Of a stretch of DNA of 64,000 bases, positions 32,817-42,891 are shown one piece after another. A program made the position numbers and the translations under genes. A model generated the notes under the pieces. The model ran no database searches. It worked only from the letters and a program-made list of their open reading frames with translations, and had not been told where the DNA came from. Origin of the DNA: Methylobacillus flagellatus (GTDB taxonomy: Bacteria; Pseudomonadota; Gammaproteobacteria; Burkholderiales; Methylophilaceae). The DNA lies in the NCBI RefSeq assembly GCF_005502435.1, contig NZ_SCOU01000002.1, positions 62,001-126,000 on the forward strand, written 5' to 3'. The stretch's first letter is position 1; the number at the start of each line of letters is the position of its first letter.

Positions 32817-33509
32817 ATGCGATTACTCGCGTTCGATACCTCGACGGAATACCTGTCGCTGGCTTTATGGCTGGATGGCCGGGTGCTGGTTCGCGACCTG
32901 CACGCCGGTCAGACCCATTCCCAGCGCATCCTGCCCTTGGTGCGCGAACTGCTGGATGAAGCCAGCCTGCAACTGAAGCAGCTGGATGGCATCGCGTTCG
33001 GCGCCGGTCCCGGCTCGTTCACCGGCCTGCGCATCGCCTGCGGGGTGGCGCAGGGCCTGGCTTTTGGTGCCGGTCTGCCGGTGGTGGGGGTGAGTACCTT
33101 GCTGGCACTGGCGCAGGCCACCACTGCTGACCGTGTCATCGCTTGTCTGGATGCCCGCATGGGTGAGGTCTACCATGCCGCCTGTGTGCGTGACGGCACT
33201 GGCTGGCATGAGGTGCTTGCGCCCGGCCTGTATGCGCCGGAAGCGCTGCCCGCCGTGCCAGGCAGCGACTGGGTGGGTGCAGGGAGTGGCTGGGACAGTT
33301 ATGCGGATGCACTGCAAGGCGCTTATGCCACTCAGTTGAGTGAGGTGCTGCCCGGGCGTTACCCGTCGGCACAGGCCATCGCGGAGCTGGCTGCGCCGCA
33401 GTTCGCCGCCGGGCAGGGCTTGCCGGCCGCGCAGGCCGCACCGCTTTATATCCGCAACAAAGTGGCATTGAAGACCAGTGAACGCCTGCAGGGCGGTCTG
33501 CCCAAATGA
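32817..33509 (+). CDS. tsaB: tRNA threonylcarbamoyladenosine biosynthesis protein TsaB
   Basis: A 230-residue ASKHA-fold protein (MRLLAFDTSTEYLSLALWLDG, HSQRILPLVRELL, GAGPGSFTGLRIACGVAQGL). It scaffolds TsaD and TsaE in making t6A37 of ANN-reading tRNAs. It overlaps rimI by 4 bp, the common tsaB-rimI order. Confidence 0.95.
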   Translation: MRLLAFDTSTEYLSLALWLDGRVLVRDLHAGQTHSQRILPLVRELLDEASLQLKQLDGIAFGAGPGSFTGLRIACGVAQGLAFGAGLPVVGVSTLLALAQATTADRVIACLDARMGEVYHAACVRDGTGWHEVLAPGLYAPEALPAVPGSDWVGAGSGWDSYADALQGAYATQLSEVLPGRYPSAQAIAELAAPQFAAGQGLPAAQAAPLYIRNKVALKTSERLQGGLPK

Positions 33510-33967
33510 CCGTGGCCACACAACAACAGCTCAGTGTGCGGCGCATGCAAGCAAGCGACCTCGCAGACGTGGTGCGCATCGAGGCCATGGTGCACGACTA
33601 CCCGTGGACGCGCGGCAACTTTGCCGACTCCATGCAGGCCGGCCACGATTGCTGGACCTATACGGAGCAGTACAACATCGTCGGCTATGCGGTGTTGATG
33701 ATGGTGCTGGACGAAGCCCATCTGCTCAACATCAGCATTGCCAAAGAGTATCAGGCTGCCGGACGCGGTTACGCCTTGCTGCAGCACCTGATGCAGCTGG
33801 CCAAACAGGCGGGCGCCGCCAATATGTTTCTGGAAGTGCGTCAGTCCAACCTGCCTGCGATCCGCCTGTATGAACGCACCGGCTTCAACGAGATGGGCAT
33901 ACGCCGCAACTACTACCCGGCCAGAACCGGCCGCGAAGACGCCATCCTGATGGGCATGGCCTTGTAA
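33506..33967 (+). CDS. rimI: Ribosomal protein bS18 N-acetyltransferase RimI
   Basis: A 153-residue GNAT protein. The acetyl-CoA loop region is AAGRGYALLQHLM, preceded by LLNISIAKEYQ, and it ends with NLPAIRLYERTGFNEMGIRRNYYP, a RimI signature. It acetylates the N-terminal Ala of S18. Its coupling to tsaB is usual. Confidence 0.94.
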   Translation: MTVATQQQLSVRRMQASDLADVVRIEAMVHDYPWTRGNFADSMQAGHDCWTYTEQYNIVGYAVLMMVLDEAHLLNISIAKEYQAAGRGYALLQHLMQLAKQAGAANMFLEVRQSNLPAIRLYERTGFNEMGIRRNYYPARTGREDAILMGMAL

Positions 33968-33986
33968 TGGCGAGCGAGGTCACCGC

Positions 33987-34925
33987 ATGGCGCTGAGCCG
34001 CGAAGACATGCTGCGCGAGCTGGAGCTGCTGCCTATGTGGCAACTGCGCGCACCGCTGGCGCAGCTGGCAGCTGGGCTTACAGATTCTCTGCCAGATCCT
34101 CTGCCAGAAGCCGTGCCCGCAGCGGCTGCCGGTCAGTCAGCCGGGCCGGTCGTGGCTGAGTCGGGCATCGAGAAAGACCAGACGCGTGTGCCAGCCCCTG
34201 AGCTTGATCAAGCAAGTATGGGTCAAACAAGTATTGATCAACAAAGCGTGGCCCACCTAGTACCAGTGCTAACGCCGGTAGAGGATCATGCGCTGCCTGA
34301 CATGAGCATCACGCTGGGTGCAGGACGCCGCGACAGCATACAGCGCATGGATTGGCAGGATCTGCAGACCTGCGTCAGTGCTTGTGAAGCTTGCAACCTG
34401 AGTGGCACGCGTACGCAAACCGTGTTCGGCGTGGGCGACCCGCATGCCGACTGGCTCATCGTCGGCGAAGCGCCGGGTGCCGAAGAGGACCGCAAGGGCG
34501 AGCCTTTCGTCGGGCAGGCAGGCAAGCTGCTGGACAATATGCTGGCCGCGATCCAGCTCAAGCGCGGTGACAAGGTCTACATCGCCAACGTGCTGAAGTG
34601 CCGCCCGCCCGATAACCGTGACCCGCATGGGGAGGAGGTGCTGCAGTGCGACCCCTTCCTCAAGCGTCAGGTGGAATTGATCCAGCCCAAGCTCATCCTC
34701 GCGCTGGGCAAGTTCGCCGCCCAGTCCCTGCTGGAGACGGATGCCACCATCGCCAGCCTGCGTGGCAAGCTGCATCGCTATCAGGGCGTGCCGGTGATCG
34801 TGACCTACCACCCTGCCTATCTGCTGCGCAACCTGCCGGACAAGGCCAAGGCCTGGCAGGACCTGTGTTTTGCGGTGCGCACCATGCAAGACTTGCAATC
34901 CGCTGCGGCAAGCCCCACTTTGTAG
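33987..34925 (+). CDS. Uracil-DNA glycosylase, iron-sulfur family 4
   Basis: A 312-residue protein. The catalytic part starts near residue 115. The [4Fe-4S] ligands are Cys133, 136, 205 and 221. The motifs are [20 protein letters not shown] and YHPAYLLRN. It removes uracil from DNA in base-excision repair. The first 110 residues are a low-complexity extension rich in Ala, Pro, Gln and Ser, probably disordered. The tsaB-rimI-udg order is common in betaproteobacteria. Confidence 0.93.
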   Translation: MALSREDMLRELELLPMWQLRAPLAQLAAGLTDSLPDPLPEAVPAAAAGQSAGPVVAESGIEKDQTRVPAPELDQASMGQTSIDQQSVAHLVPVLTPVEDHALPDMSITLGAGRRDSIQRMDWQDLQTCVSACEACNLSGTRTQTVFGVGDPHADWLIVGEAPGAEEDRKGEPFVGQAGKLLDNMLAAIQLKRGDKVYIANVLKCRPPDNRDPHGEEVLQCDPFLKRQVELIQPKLILALGKFAAQSLLETDATIASLRGKLHRYQGVPVIVTYHPAYLLRNLPDKAKAWQDLCFAVRTMQDLQSAAASPTL

Positions 34926-34958
34926 TCGTACATCCTCATTCATTAGCAGGAGATCTTC

Positions 34959-35546
34959 ATGCGTAAAACCTTCTTTACCGCACTGATGCTGGTGCTTGCA
35001 CTCAGCCTCAGCAGTTGCGGTTACAACAACTTTCAGGTGCTGGACGAGCAGGTGAAAGCAGATTGGGCCGAAGTGCTCAATCAGTATCAGCGCCGTGCCG
35101 ACCTGGTGCCTAACCTGGTCTCCACGGTCAAAGGCTATGCCGCACATGAGCAGGAAGTGCTGACAGCGGTGGCGGATGCGCGTGCCAAGGTGGGCAGCAT
35201 CCAGGCCACGCCTGAGCTGGTCAACGATGAAGCGGCATTTGCCCGCTTCCAGGAAGCCCAGGGGCAGATGACCTCGGCCTTGTCGCGGTTGCTGGCCGTA
35301 GCGGAGAACTACCCGCAACTGAAGGCGGATGCTGGCTTCCGTGACCTGCAGGCCCAGCTGGAAGGTACCGAGAACCGTGTCACCGTGGCGCGTAACCGCT
35401 ACATCCAGGCCGTGAAAGAATACAACGTGCTGGTGCGCTCGTTCCCAAGCAATCTGACTGCGATGATGTTCAGCTACACGCCCAAGCCTGGCTTTACGGT
35501 AGAGAACGAACAGGCTTTGTCCAAGCCACCGCAAGTGAGTTTCTAA
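34959..35546 (+). CDS. lemA: LemA-family lipoprotein
   Basis: A 195-residue protein. The lipobox is LSLSSC, followed by the LemA core GYNNFQVLDEQVKADWAEV, NQYQRRADLVPNLVSTVKGYAAHE and FPSNLTAMMF. LemA proteins are helical envelope proteins often encoded with TPM-domain proteins, as here (next gene 12 bp downstream). The exact role is unknown. Confidence 0.93.
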   Translation: MRKTFFTALMLVLALSLSSCGYNNFQVLDEQVKADWAEVLNQYQRRADLVPNLVSTVKGYAAHEQEVLTAVADARAKVGSIQATPELVNDEAAFARFQEAQGQMTSALSRLLAVAENYPQLKADAGFRDLQAQLEGTENRVTVARNRYIQAVKEYNVLVRSFPSNLTAMMFSYTPKPGFTVENEQALSKPPQVSF

Positions 35547-35558
35547 AGCGGGCTGGCG

Positions 35559-36428
35559 ATGACGGTGACGTTCATCAAGCGCTGGCGTCGCGCTGGCTTG
35601 CTGGCCTTGTTCAGTCTGGTGCTACTCACCGGACTGGCCCAGACGCATGCGCTTGCTGCCGAGGTGGCGGTGCCAGCGTTGACGCAGCGCGTGACCGACC
35701 TGACCGCGACCTTGAGTCCGCAGGATCAGCAGGCACTGGAGAACCAGCTGGCGCAGGTGGAGCAGCAATATGGCAGTCAGATCGCCATCCTGCTGGTGCC
35801 CACCACGCAGCCGGAAGCCATCGAGCAGTTTTCCATCCGTGTGGTGGAAGCCTGGCAGCTGGGGCGTCAGAAGGTGGATGACGGCATCCTGATCCTGCTG
35901 GCCAAGGATGACCGCAAGATGCGTATCGAGGTCGGCTATGGTCTTGAAGGCGCCATCCCGGATGTGATCGCCAAGCGCATCATCTCAGAAACCATGGCGC
36001 CGCGTTTCCAGCAGGGCGATTTTGCTGGCGGGCTGGCCGCCGCCGTCGATCAGCTGGCGCGTCTGCTGGCGGGCGAGCAACTGCCTGCCCCCAAAGCTGG
36101 CAAGGCTAACCAAGGCTTGGGCGACGAGGTGAGCGAGAATCTGCTGCCTTTGTTGCTGTTCGGCGTGGTGGCCATAGGCGGTGCCTTGCGTGCCATGCTG
36201 GGCAGTTTTCTGGGTGGCACAGTCACCGGCGGACTGGTCGGCTTCGCCGTCTGGGTGCTGGGCGGCGGCGTGCTGCTGGCGCTGGTGCTAGGGGTAGTCG
36301 CGCTGGTGATGACCATGACCGGCATTTCCAGCATGCTGCCGGTGTTGATGGGCGGCGGTGGCAGTGGCGGCGGGTTCCGCGGTGGTGGCGGTCGTTTTGG
36401 TGGCGGAGGTGCGTCCGGTGGCTGGTAA
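35559..36428 (+). CDS. TPM-domain membrane protein (YgcG family)
   Basis: A 289-residue protein. It has a signal peptide ending THALAAEV, then a TPM domain (residues about 35-165) with QVEQQYGSQIAILLV, DDGILILLAKDDRKMRIEVGYGLEG and ISETMAPRFQQGDF. Two membrane helices follow (about 190-255), then a glycine-rich tail (GGGGSGGGFRGGGGRFGGGG). TPM domains have been linked to photosystem repair or phosphatase activity in other organisms. The role in bacteria is unclear. It is in an operon with lemA and another TPM protein. Confidence 0.9.
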   Translation: MTVTFIKRWRRAGLLALFSLVLLTGLAQTHALAAEVAVPALTQRVTDLTATLSPQDQQALENQLAQVEQQYGSQIAILLVPTTQPEAIEQFSIRVVEAWQLGRQKVDDGILILLAKDDRKMRIEVGYGLEGAIPDVIAKRIISETMAPRFQQGDFAGGLAAAVDQLARLLAGEQLPAPKAGKANQGLGDEVSENLLPLLLFGVVAIGGALRAMLGSFLGGTVTGGLVGFAVWVLGGGVLLALVLGVVALVMTMTGISSMLPVLMGGGGSGGGFRGGGGRFGGGGASGGW

Positions 36429-36453
36429 ATCTGTATCAGGAGTGTGCCGCTTT

Positions 36454-36933
36454 GTGCGCCATGTGTTCAGTTTGCCCTGGCAAGCGCGGCGCTATTTTCC
36501 GCCTGCGGCCTTGCAGGCCATAGAAGCTGCCATTGCTAAAAGTGAAGCGACCCATCAGGGCGAGCTGCGCTTTGTGGTGGAAACAGCGCTGCATCCAGTG
36601 CAGTTGTGGCATGGCGTCACGCCGCGTCAACGTGCCATCGCCTTGTTCTCCGAGCTGGGGGTGTGGGACACCGCTGGCAACAATGGGATGCTGATCTATT
36701 TGTCGCTGGCCGATCATGATGTGGAGATCGTGGCGGATCGCGGCATCGATGCGCTGGTGGGTGCGGCAGGATGGGAAACCATCTGTCACAGCATGGAACA
36801 GGCGTTCCGCGCAGGCCGCTTCAGTGACGGCGTGCTGGATGGCATCCAGCAGATCAGCGCACATCTGGCGCAACACTTCCCGGCACAAGGTGCCGTCCGT
36901 AACGAGCTGCCGGATGCGCCGCTGGTGCTCTAG
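36454..36933 (+). CDS. TPM-domain protein, second in operon
   Basis: A protein of about 159 residues. I favour a GTG at 36454 (VRHVFSLPWQARRYFPP), with AGGAG 11 bases upstream. A longer frame to 36358 lies inside the previous gene. The TPM core includes AIAKSEATHQGELRFVVETAL, GNNGMLIYLSLADHDVEIVADRGI and FSDGVLDGIQQISAHL. It has no signal peptide, unlike its neighbour, so it may be the cytoplasmic partner. Confidence 0.85.
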   Translation: MRHVFSLPWQARRYFPPAALQAIEAAIAKSEATHQGELRFVVETALHPVQLWHGVTPRQRAIALFSELGVWDTAGNNGMLIYLSLADHDVEIVADRGIDALVGAAGWETICHSMEQAFRAGRFSDGVLDGIQQISAHLAQHFPAQGAVRNELPDAPLVL

Positions 36934-37540
36934 TTTTATCTGTATCGCCAGCAGTGTGCTGGCAGTGGCCATGCCGCAGGCGCAGGCGGATCTCTCCGTA
37001 ATGTCGCAGCTGCTCAAACAGACGCCGACCACAGCGGGCTTCGATATCTGCCATGGCGGTGGCTGTGCCAAGGTGAGTCGCGCCATGCTGACGGATGCCG
37101 AATGGCAACTGGTGCTGGTGCAGTTCCAGCCGCGTGCCTATGATGCGCAAACCGAGCGTGCCCAGCTGGCTCAGGCGATCGCGGTGCTGGAGCTGGAAGT
37201 AGGCGCCAAGACCGGTACGGCGGGCGACCGTGGCGGCACCTTTGGTAATAGCGCCTACCCAGGCCAGATGGATTGCAATGACGAGGCCACCAATACCACC
37301 ACCTATCTCAAGCTGATGCAGAACGCCGGGCTGATGCGTTTCCACACCCTGCAGGACACCAGGACACGCGGCGTTTACCTGAACCGCTGGCCACATACCA
37401 CAGCGGTGATCCGTGAGCATGAGACGGGGCAGGAGTTTGCCGTGGATGCCTGGTTCTACGATAACGGCAACCCGCCGGTGATCCTGCCTTTGCAACAATG
37501 GAAGGCTGGCTGGATGCCCGCTGACAGCCCGGCGCAATAA
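36914..37540 (+). CDS. Conserved secreted protein, unknown function
   Basis: A 208-residue protein from the ATG at 36914 (MRRWCSSFICIASSVLAVAM), with a Sec signal peptide ending PQAQA. The start overlaps the TPM gene by 20 bp. The mature region has DICHGGGCAKVSR, the motif MDCNDEATNTTTYLKLM and a tryptophan-rich end (WFYDNGNPPVILPLQQWKAGW). I recognise it as a conserved hypothetical type but know no function. The codons upstream of 36914 are in a shadow frame of the TPM gene. Confidence 0.78.
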   Translation: MRRWCSSFICIASSVLAVAMPQAQADLSVMSQLLKQTPTTAGFDICHGGGCAKVSRAMLTDAEWQLVLVQFQPRAYDAQTERAQLAQAIAVLELEVGAKTGTAGDRGGTFGNSAYPGQMDCNDEATNTTTYLKLMQNAGLMRFHTLQDTRTRGVYLNRWPHTTAVIREHETGQEFAVDAWFYDNGNPPVILPLQQWKAGWMPADSPAQ

Positions 37541-37684
37541 GCCCGCCATGTCAGGTCGGCGCGCCGCTGACCAACGGCCAGAAATTCCACTGTTTCCAGC
37601 CATTTGCGTGCGGCTTCACGTTTCCCTGTGCGGCGTTTCCCTATAAAATCCGCAGCTTGTCTTATTTTTGATTGTAGAAGATTC

Positions 37685-39418
37685 ATGCGCGCCTCCCAGT
37701 TTTTCCTCGCCACACAAAAAGAAGCCCCCACCGAAGCCGAATTGGTCAGCCACAAGCTCATGTTGCGAGCCGGTTTGATCAAGCGCTTGGGCTCGGGCCT
37801 GTACAGCTGGATGCCGCTCGGTCTGCGCGTGCTGCGCAAGGTGGAGGCTGTGGTGCGCGAGGAGATGAACAAGGCCGGCGCGCTGGAATTGCTGATGCCC
37901 GCCGTGCAGCCTAAAGAGTTGTGGGAGGAGACCGGGCGCTGGGCCGTGTTCGGCCCGCAGATGCTGAAGATACGCGACCGTCATGAGCGCGACTTCTGTT
38001 TCGGCCCTACCCACGAGGAGGTCATCACCGACATCGCACGCCGCGAGATCAGGAGCTACAAGCAGCTGCCGCTGAATTTTTACCAGATCCAGACCAAGTT
38101 CCGTGACGAGATACGTCCGCGTTTTGGCGTGATGCGCGCGCGCGAATTCATGATGAAGGACGCTTACTCCTTCCACACCAGTTTTGAATCGCTGGAACAG
38201 ACTTATGACGTCATGTACCAGGCTTATAGCAACGTTTTTACGCGTCTAGGCCTTAAGTTCCGTGCCGTGAAGGCAGATACCGGCGCGATCGGTGGAGATG
38301 GCTCGCATGAGTTCCACGTGCTGGCGGATTCTGGTGAAGACGCCCTGGCTTATTGCGAGCAATCCGATTATGCCGCCAACGTTGAGCTGGCCGAAGCCTT
38401 GCCGCCTACGGCGCCGCGTGCAGCCCCGGCTGAAGCGCTGCGCGAAGTGGCGACGCCCAAGCAGACCGCGTGTGAGGATGTCGCCGCTTTGCTGGGTATC
38501 CCCGTGCAGCGCACCGTCAAAGCCATCGCGCTGATGGCGCCAGATGAAGCTGGCACGTTACAGTTCCATCTGTTGTTGCTGCGCGGTGACCATAGCCTGA
38601 ACGAGATCAAGGTGGCCAAGCTGGCCGGTTTGGCGGACTTCCGCTTCGCCAGTGAGGACGAGATCCGTGCGCACTTGAATTGCCCGCCCGGCTTCATCGG
38701 TCCGGTGGCGGTGAGTGAGCGGGTCAGGGTGATCGCGGATGCCACGGTAGCGGCCATGAGCGATTTCGTGTGTGGCGCCAACAAGCCCAAGTTCCACCTG
38801 GCAGGTGTCAACTTCGGCCGTGATCTGCCCGAGCCTGTGCTGGTGGCGGATATCCGTAACGTCATCGAGGGCGATGCCAGCCCGGATGGCAAGGGCACGT
38901 TGTCACTGTGCCGTGGCGTTGAAGTGGGCCATATCTTCCAGCTGCGTACCAAGTATGCCAAGGCCATGAACGCGACCTATCTGGATGAGAACGGCCAGAC
39001 CCAGGTGATGGAGATGGGCTGTTACGGCATCGGTGTGTCGCGCATCGTGGGCGCGGCCATCGAGCAGGGCAATGATGCCCGCGGCATTGTGTTCCCGGCG
39101 GCGATGGCCCCGTTCGAAGTGGCGATCGCCGCGATCGGCTTCGATCGTAGTGACATCGTCCGCGAAGCAGCGCTCAAACTGCATGACGAGCTGCAGGCGG
39201 CCGGTATCGATGTGCTGCTGGATGACAGAGGCGAGCGTCCGGGTGTGATGTTCGCGGATCTGGAATTGATCGGCATTCCGCACCGGGTGGTGATCGGCGA
39301 CCGTGGCTTGCAGAACGGTGAAGTGGAATACCAGGCGCGCACGGATGCGGCAGCACAGGCAGTGGCGCTGACCGATATCGTCGGCCTGTTGCAGAAAGCG
39401 CTGTGCCGTTCAGCCTGA
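37685..39418 (+). CDS. proS: Prolyl-tRNA synthetase, bacterial type with editing domain
   Basis: A 577-residue class II synthetase from the ATG at 37685 ([20 protein letters not shown]). Motif 2 is [23 protein letters not shown]. The INS editing domain (about 225-395) lies in the middle. Motif 3 is [14 protein letters not shown], and the anticodon-binding domain closes the protein. It charges tRNA-Pro and edits Ala-tRNA-Pro. Confidence 0.96.
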   Translation: MRASQFFLATQKEAPTEAELVSHKLMLRAGLIKRLGSGLYSWMPLGLRVLRKVEAVVREEMNKAGALELLMPAVQPKELWEETGRWAVFGPQMLKIRDRHERDFCFGPTHEEVITDIARREIRSYKQLPLNFYQIQTKFRDEIRPRFGVMRAREFMMKDAYSFHTSFESLEQTYDVMYQAYSNVFTRLGLKFRAVKADTGAIGGDGSHEFHVLADSGEDALAYCEQSDYAANVELAEALPPTAPRAAPAEALREVATPKQTACEDVAALLGIPVQRTVKAIALMAPDEAGTLQFHLLLLRGDHSLNEIKVAKLAGLADFRFASEDEIRAHLNCPPGFIGPVAVSERVRVIADATVAAMSDFVCGANKPKFHLAGVNFGRDLPEPVLVADIRNVIEGDASPDGKGTLSLCRGVEVGHIFQLRTKYAKAMNATYLDENGQTQVMEMGCYGIGVSRIVGAAIEQGNDARGIVFPAAMAPFEVAIAAIGFDRSDIVREAALKLHDELQAAGIDVLLDDRGERPGVMFADLELIGIPHRVVIGDRGLQNGEVEYQARTDAAAQAVALTDIVGLLQKALCRSA

Positions 39419-39999
39419 GCTTGCCGCCTGCTCTGGCCTGGTGCCTGATGGCCGGCCTGCTGCTGACCACGCCGGCCTGGGCCGGCAGGCAGCTGGAAGA
39501 GCCGCTCTCCAACAGCGTGCGCGCGCAGATGCAAAGATCCATCAGTGACAAGGCACCCGCGCTGGTGTCCGCCGACGCGCACTGGTTGGCGGACATGTCA
39601 GCCCGATTGCAGAAGCGCATGCCCGACCAGCAGTTACGCGAGGATTTTCTGCGCAGCGTGCATTACGAAGCCAGCCGCGCCGGGCTAGACCCCCAGCTGG
39701 TGCTGGCCTTGATCCAGGTGGAGAGCGCCTTCCGCAAGTATGCGGTGTCTACTGCCGGTGCGCGCGGGTTCATGCAGGTGATGCCGTTCTGGGTCAGGGC
39801 CATAGGCACGCCTGAACACAACCTGTTCCATCTGCGCCTCAATCTGCGTTATGGCTGCACTATCCTGCGCCATTATCTGGATATCGAAAAAGGTGATCTA
39901 TTCCGCGCGCTGGGCCGTTACAACGGCAGTCTGGGCAAGGCGGAATACCCTGACCTGGTGCTGGCGGCCTGGCGCCGCAACTGGACCTATCCGCAGTAA
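39403..39999 (+). CDS. Lytic transglycosylase (SLT domain)
   Basis: A 198-residue protein with a GTG start overlapping proS by 16 bp. The signal peptide ends TPAWA. The SLT domain starts near residue 85: the catalytic Glu lies in [15 protein letters not shown], with [12 protein letters not shown] and [16 protein letters not shown]. It cleaves peptidoglycan to anhydro-muropeptides in the periplasm. The size fits small MltE/Slt-like proteins. Confidence 0.9.
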   Translation: MPFSLSLPPALAWCLMAGLLLTTPAWAGRQLEEPLSNSVRAQMQRSISDKAPALVSADAHWLADMSARLQKRMPDQQLREDFLRSVHYEASRAGLDPQLVLALIQVESAFRKYAVSTAGARGFMQVMPFWVRAIGTPEHNLFHLRLNLRYGCTILRHYLDIEKGDLFRALGRYNGSLGKAEYPDLVLAAWRRNWTYPQ

Positions 40000-40161
40000 A
40001 TCTTTTGCCTGACCGGCATGCCCTGAAATGGTGCCCGTTTACTTTTGTCTGGATTGTGGACTACTATGCATGCGCAGTCCGGGCATGACCGGCATCAAAA
40101 CATTAATAAGCTGCGCTTTCCGGATTGTTGTTTCCATCAATCTATGTCGGGAGGAGTGTGT

Positions 40162-40665
40162 ATGTCCAAGTTATTGGCATTAGCATTAAGTATTGCGGTA
40201 TTGGGTGGTGTTTGGGCTTATCTGGCACTGGGTCCATTGGCCGGGATGGTACTGGTCTGGGTCGGTTTCATTGCCTGGGGCTGTTACTTTGCTGCAGGGG
40301 CAGACGGTGCCGCACTGCAAAAGACCATCGCAAGCATGATCTATGGGGCCATCATCGCCGGTATCGCACTGGCGCTGGTTGGGGCTAACCCGCTGGGCAT
40401 CGAAGGCCCGCTGGCGCCAGCGATCTATATCGCGGTCACCGTGTTCTTCCTGGTGATCATCGCCAGTGTGGATCTGCTGTCGGTGGTACCTGCCAACGTG
40501 TATGGTTACGCGGCCACCGCGGGCTATGCGCTGCAAACCACGGGAGCCGGTAGCGTGACAGCGGCCGACATGTCCAACCCGGTGCTGCTAATTGCGTTGT
40601 CGTCCATACTGGGAGCCATTTTTGGCATGATCTCGGGTAAAGTGGCCGCTGCCATCAGTAAATAA
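40162..40665 (+). CDS. DUF1097 membrane protein
   Basis: A 167-residue protein starting at the ATG at 40162 behind GGGAGGAG. Five or six membrane helices fill the whole length (LLALALSIAVLGGVWAYLA through SSILGAIFGMISGKVAAAI). It belongs to the DUF1097 group of inner-membrane proteins of unknown function. A strong terminator follows. Confidence 0.85.
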   Translation: MSKLLALALSIAVLGGVWAYLALGPLAGMVLVWVGFIAWGCYFAAGADGAALQKTIASMIYGAIIAGIALALVGANPLGIEGPLAPAIYIAVTVFFLVIIASVDLLSVVPANVYGYAATAGYALQTTGAGSVTAADMSNPVLLIALSSILGAIFGMISGKVAAAISK

Positions 40666-40683
40666 GCTGACGTTTACAAATTA

Positions 40684-40710
40684 AAACCGCCCTCGGGCGG
40701 TTTTTTTGCG
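40684..40710 (+). terminator. Rho-independent terminator after the DUF1097 gene
   Basis: The stem AAACCGCCC...GGGCGGTTT with a 2-bp loop is followed directly by seven T. It is a textbook intrinsic terminator. Confidence 0.95.
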
Positions 40711-40781
40711 TGCGTGATGCATGCGCTGTCGATCTGGCGGCTGGGTCGGTCGACAGGCACTCGTCTACTGCGATTTACAGC

Positions 40782-41681
40782 TTACTGAGCTTTGTCGGAG
40801 ATCTTAAAGCCGTAGTAAGTGCCGAATTCGCCTTCTGACTCGTGGTACACGAAGAACATGCCGCGCGTGTAGCCCAGGCCGTTGTAATGGTTCTGGGCAC
40901 GCAGTTTGATGTTCTTGGGCAAGGCGCTCTTGCCAACGAACTTGCCTTCGAGGTTGTAGACCAGGATGGTTTTATGGTCTACATCCAGCAGCGCCAGTTC
41001 TTCTCCGGGAATGCCGGTATAGGCGACGAAATGCTCGCTGATGTCATCGGTCTTGGCGCCAGCGGCGGCCAGGTCCAGCTTGATCTCGCCGACCTTCTCG
41101 CGTTTATCCAGCTCAATCAGCCACACCTCGTTCGACCGCTCCTGCTTGGCTAGGTAGCGCTTGTTTACAGGGTCATAGCTGGGCATGGTCGAGGCGCTGC
41201 CGAATGCCGGATTGAAGCCGTGGATATCGATCGTGGTTGGCAGCAATTCACCTTCGTCATTGAATTGCAGCGCGAACACCCCGGTATTAGGACTGAAGCC
41301 TGCTTGCGTGGAGACGTTGTAGGTCACCGATTCGATGCGGCGCGTATCTTCATTGAAGTAGACCGCCCTATGGCTGATGCCGGTTTTGACAGACTGCTTG
41401 TAGTGCCCCTCTTCATCATAGACATGGGTCAGTGAGCGCGCCTGGGTGTTCTCGTAGTCACCCGGGATGGGCCCCAGGCCACCATCGCCGATCACATACA
41501 CACGGTGTGCCGGTAGATAAGCCACGGTCATCGGGCGCGAGGTGGGTTGCTGTGCCAGCGTGATCTTGAGCTGGGTCTGCGCTTCCGGCAACACGTCGGC
41601 AAAGGAGGCGTTGCTCAATGCAACTAAGCCTGTGAACAGCGATGACAGCAGGATGTGGCGAGGGCGGACATAGGTTGGCAT
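40782..41681 (-). CDS. Secreted beta-propeller-like protein, unknown function
   Basis: A 299-residue protein from the ATG at 41681 (MPTYVRPRHILLSSLFTG), with a signal peptide ending SNASFA. Repeated short beta segments (AYLPAHRVYVIGDGG, DPVNKRYLAKQERSNEVWLIELD, LLDVDHKTILVYNLEG) suggest a propeller of the YncE/WD type. No catalytic motif is visible. It lies downstream of queA in the same direction, 63 bp away. Confidence 0.75.
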   Translation of the reverse strand: MPTYVRPRHILLSSLFTGLVALSNASFADVLPEAQTQLKITLAQQPTSRPMTVAYLPAHRVYVIGDGGLGPIPGDYENTQARSLTHVYDEEGHYKQSVKTGISHRAVYFNEDTRRIESVTYNVSTQAGFSPNTGVFALQFNDEGELLPTTIDIHGFNPAFGSASTMPSYDPVNKRYLAKQERSNEVWLIELDKREKVGEIKLDLAAAGAKTDDISEHFVAYTGIPGEELALLDVDHKTILVYNLEGKFVGKSALPKNIKLRAQNHYNGLGYTRGMFFVYHESEGEFGTYYGFKISDKAQ

Positions 41682-41743
41682 GACAGATTCCAGAGGTGAG
41701 TGGATCAACGATAATCGCTTAGCATGGAGTGTGATGCGTGACG

Positions 41744-42772
41744 CTAGTTCCCACGCTCGATCAGCATGGCGTCACCATAACTGAAAAAACGATACTGCTG
41801 CGTGATCGCATGTTGATAGGCGTTCATGACGTGTTCGCGCCCGGCAAACGCAGATACCAGCATCATCAGTGTACTTTTGGGCAAGTGGAAGTTGGTGAGC
41901 AGGCGTTCTACCACCTGAAAGCGATAGCCTGGCGTGATGAAGATGTCGGTCTCGCCTTCACCTGCGCACACGCTGCCGCCACGCGCGGCGCTTTCCAGTG
42001 CACGCAGGGCGGTAGTGCCCACAGCAGTGATGGTGCCGCCACGTTCGCGGGTATGCTGGATGGCGTCCACGGTGCTTTGCGGGATGCGGTAGCGCTCGCT
42101 GTGCATCTTGTGTTCGGCGATGTCGTCTACACGCACAGGCTGGAACGTCCCGGCCCCCACGTGCAAGGTGACGTAGGCGATGTTGATACCAGCTGCGCGC
42201 AGTTGCTGCAGCATGGCTTCGTCAAAATGCAGGCCAGCAGTGGGGGCGGCCACGGCGCCCGGCTCGCGGGCATAGACCGTCTGATAACGGGTGTCGTCGT
42301 CGGCATTGGGGTCGTGCGTGATGTAGGGCGGCAGGGGCAGGTTGCCATGCTGTTCAAGCAGGTCCAGCACGGTTTGGCTGTGATCGAACCGTAACATGAA
42401 CAGATCATCCTGACGTTCCAGCACCTCGACATCCAGCATGCTGGCAAGTTTGAGCCAGCTCCCCGGTTTGGGGCTGCGCGAGGCGCGTATATGCGCAAGT
42501 GCGCGCTGATCGTCGATGATGCGTTCGATCAGCACCTCCACCGCGCCACCGCTGTCTTTCTGGCCATGCAGGCGAGCTTTGATGACGCGCGTGTCGTTGA
42601 AGATGAGCAGGTCGCCTGCGTTCAAGTGCGCTGGTAGCTGCTGGAATCGGCTGTCTTCCAGGGTTCCGTCGCGGCCATTCAGCCGCAGCAGACGGCTGGC
42701 CGTACGCTGTTGCGCAGGAAACTGCGCAATCAGCGCGTCAGGCAGTACAAAATCAAAATCCTCGGTTCGCAT
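41744..42772 (-). CDS. queA: S-adenosylmethionine:tRNA ribosyltransferase-isomerase QueA
   Basis: A 342-residue protein ([97 protein letters not shown]). It adds the epoxycyclopentane ring in queuosine synthesis at the wobble base. It is convergent with nothing and divergent from tRNA-Leu. Confidence 0.96.
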   Translation of the reverse strand: MRTEDFDFVLPDALIAQFPAQQRTASRLLRLNGRDGTLEDSRFQQLPAHLNAGDLLIFNDTRVIKARLHGQKDSGGAVEVLIERIIDDQRALAHIRASRSPKPGSWLKLASMLDVEVLERQDDLFMLRFDHSQTVLDLLEQHGNLPLPPYITHDPNADDDTRYQTVYAREPGAVAAPTAGLHFDEAMLQQLRAAGINIAYVTLHVGAGTFQPVRVDDIAEHKMHSERYRIPQSTVDAIQHTRERGGTITAVGTTALRALESAARGGSVCAGEGETDIFITPGYRFQVVERLLTNFHLPKSTLMMLVSAFAGREHVMNAYQHAITQQYRFFSYGDAMLIERGN

Positions 42773-42794
42773 ATTCCACGGTACTTGCTATAAT
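42766..42794 (+). promoter_or_regulatory. Promoter of tRNA-Leu
   Basis: -35 TTCGCA and -10 TATAAT with a 17-bp spacer, ending 12 bp before the tRNA. It overlaps the start of the divergent queA gene. Confidence 0.75.
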
Positions 42795-42806
42795 GCGCCC
42801 TCCCTA

Positions 42807-42891
42807 GCCGGGATGGCGGAATCGGTAGACGCAGCGGACTCAAAATCCGCCGCCGCAAGGTGTGGGGGTTCGAGTCCCCCTCCCGGCACCA
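42807..42891 (+). tRNA. tRNA-Leu (CAA)
   Basis: An 85-nt tRNA with CCA encoded. The acceptor stem is GCCGGGA/TCCCGGC. The anticodon loop CTCAAAA gives anticodon CAA. The long variable arm (CCGCCGCAAGGTGTG region) is typical of tRNA-Leu, and the T loop is GTTCGAGTC. It reads UUG codons. Confidence 0.97.

Noticed and set aside
34269-35534. A 421-codon frame on the minus strand
   Set aside because: Antisense to the uracil-DNA glycosylase and lemA genes, both well supported.
42807-42891. tRNA-Leu as an integration site for a mobile island
   Set aside because: No duplicated tRNA 3' end and no integrase gene follows. The genes to the right are core oxidase genes.
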